Source: JADKCL01 sp046050405 (lineage in GTDB: Bacteria; Bacteroidota; Bacteroidia; J057; JADKCL01). Taken from it: a stretch of 11,887 nt of DNA. The notes under the pieces are model-generated. The model made no database searches and was not told the origin of the DNA. It saw only the letters and a list, made by a program, of their open reading frames with translations. The position numbers and the translations under genes are program-made. The stretch lies in the NCBI GenBank assembly GCA_046050405.1, contig JBJOPY010000109.1, positions 1 to 11,887 on the forward strand, given 5' to 3'. This document shows, piece after piece, positions 10,922-11,887 of this stretch (the stretch's first letter is position 1; every line of letters begins with the position of its first letter).

Positions 10922-11887
10922 TCATCCCCCGATCTTCACCATCGCCCGCTGGCTCAGCCGGCCCTGCAGCTGCCCCGCATCGTCGAATGAGGGCAACCCG
11001 CCCAGTTTCTCGGCCTTGCTCCCGACGGATGCCCCTATCAGCGGGCGAATGTCATTCCCGGCACGGTAGGCAGACAACAAATCCATCTCCTCCCTTGCGA
11101 ACAGGCAGTTTCGCAGCTTCCCTTCGGCGGTGAGTCGCAGACGGTTGCAGCCTTCGCAGAAAGGCTTGGAAACCGTGCTGATGACGGCAAAGGTACCCTT
11201 GAAACCAGCCACACGATGACCGCGAGATGTGCTGCTGGGCTGGTCGGGCAGCTGCTCGATGTGGAACCGCTCCCCGATCCGGCGCAGCATCTCCGCGTAT
11301 GTCACCACCGATTCCCGGCGCCATGCGTTGCCATCGAATGGCATGAATTCGATGAACCGCAGGTGGAGATCGCGCTCCCGGCCCATTTCCACGAAATCGA
11401 TCAGCTCGGTGTCATTGACCCCCTGGAGCACGACCATGTTCAGCTTGACGCGAAATCCCCTCAGCAGGGCAAGATCGACATTTGCCATCACCTGCGAGAA
11501 CAGGTCGCGCCGGGTGATGGCGGCAAAACGCTCTGGATCCAGCGTGTCCAGGCTCACATTGAGCGACCGGAGACCGACCTCGGCGAACAGGTCGAGAAAC
11601 TCGTGCAGGAAGATGCCGTTGGTGGTGATGGCGAGCTCCACTGGCAGCCTGCCCAGGGCCCGGATGATCGCCGCAGCATCCCGGCGCACCAGTGGCTCCC
11701 CGCCGGTGAGCCTTATTTTCCGGACGCCCGCCTCCACGAACACCTGGGCGATCCCGAGGATTTCATCCACCGCCATCAGCCTGCCCGGCGGCAGGAACCG
11801 GATGTTTTCCGGCATGCAGTAGGTGCACCTCAGGTTGCAGCGGTCCACCAGCGAAATGCGCAGGTAGTCATGGCCTCTGCCAAAGCG
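10922..11887 (-). CDS. moaA: GTP 3',8-cyclase (molybdenum cofactor), 5' end cut
   Basis: MoaA is a radical-SAM enzyme that converts GTP to 3',8-cyclo-GTP, the first step of molybdopterin synthesis. The frame is open to the right edge of the window, which begins inside the family's FGRxHDYLRIS stretch, so only a few N-terminal residues (probably about 5-20) are missing; 321 residues are present. The SAM-binding [4Fe-4S] cluster motif CNLRCTYC (CxxxCxxC) is followed by TGGEPLVRR. The second cluster, which binds GTP, has Cys-x2-Cys-x13-Cys in FCEGCNRLRLTAEGKLRNC. The protein ends in the double glycine that MoaA needs for activity. It is convergent with dnaX with 19 bases between stop codons and no clear terminator between them. 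No other molybdenum-cofactor gene is in the window. Confidence 0.97.
   Translation of the reverse strand, partial: RFGRGHDYLRISLVDRCNLRCTYCMPENIRFLPPGRLMAVDEILGIAQVFVEAGVRKIRLTGGEPLVRRDAAAIIRALGRLPVELAITTNGIFLHEFLDLFAEVGLRSLNVSLDTLDPERFAAITRRDLFSQVMANVDLALLRGFRVKLNMVVLQGVNDTELIDFVEMGRERDLHLRFIEFMPFDGNAWRRESVVTYAEMLRRIGERFHIEQLPDQPSSTSRGHRVAGFKGTFAVISTVSKPFCEGCNRLRLTAEGKLRNCLFAREEMDLLSAYRAGNDIRPLIGASVGSKAEKLGGLPSFDDAGQLQGRLSQRAMVKIGG

Overview
The window looks like ordinary chromosomal DNA from a fairly GC-rich member of the Bacteroidota. Three things point there. The ribosomal operon is rpsF-rpsR-rplI with no ssb between rpsF and rpsR. Several promoters match the Bacteroidota consensus TTG-N(19-21)-TAnnTTTG exactly or almost exactly (upstream of rpsF, of the DJ-1/PfpI gene, of the HxlR gene and, for the -7 box only, of dnaX). 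Shine-Dalgarno sequences are nearly absent, with one strong exception at rpsR. I see no transposon, phage gene, CRISPR array, tRNA or rRNA.

Layout, left to right. (1) 1-2360, minus: gyrA, missing only its last codons at the window edge. (2) 2361-2781: a 421-base intergenic region holding three DnaA-box-like sequences, a short palindrome and the terminator of the next operon. (3) 2782-3928, minus: rpsF-rpsR-rplI with its own promoter at 3991-4021. (4) 4063-8558, minus: six closely packed genes encoding a DJ-1/PfpI-family protein, a DUF481-like outer-membrane protein, a bestrophin-like anion channel, a TMEM175-like cation channel, a beta-carbonic anhydrase and an F420-reductase-like NADP-binding protein. 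The only convincing promoter seen for them is in front of the DJ-1/PfpI gene. (5) 8692-9063, plus: an HxlR-family regulator divergent from that cluster; the shared control region contains inverted repeats. (6) 9154-10902, plus: dnaX, with a run of ten A's exactly where a gamma/tau switch would be expected. (7) 10922-11887, minus: moaA, convergent with dnaX and cut by the right edge.

How the parts may work together. The middle cluster puts an anion channel of a family that can pass bicarbonate, a potassium-channel-family protein and a carbonic anhydrase into one tightly spaced (17-base overlap, then 3-base gap) transcription unit. That unit appears to be driven from a promoter next to an HxlR regulator. 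It reads as a possible CO2/bicarbonate, pH or ion-balance module linked to a stress-type regulator; the functional link is inference. The other main points of interest are the probable programmed frameshift or slippage in dnaX, the DnaA boxes next to gyrA, the lone strong ribosome-binding site at rpsR, and promoters so close to the hxlR and dnaX start codons that leaderless mRNAs are predicted.
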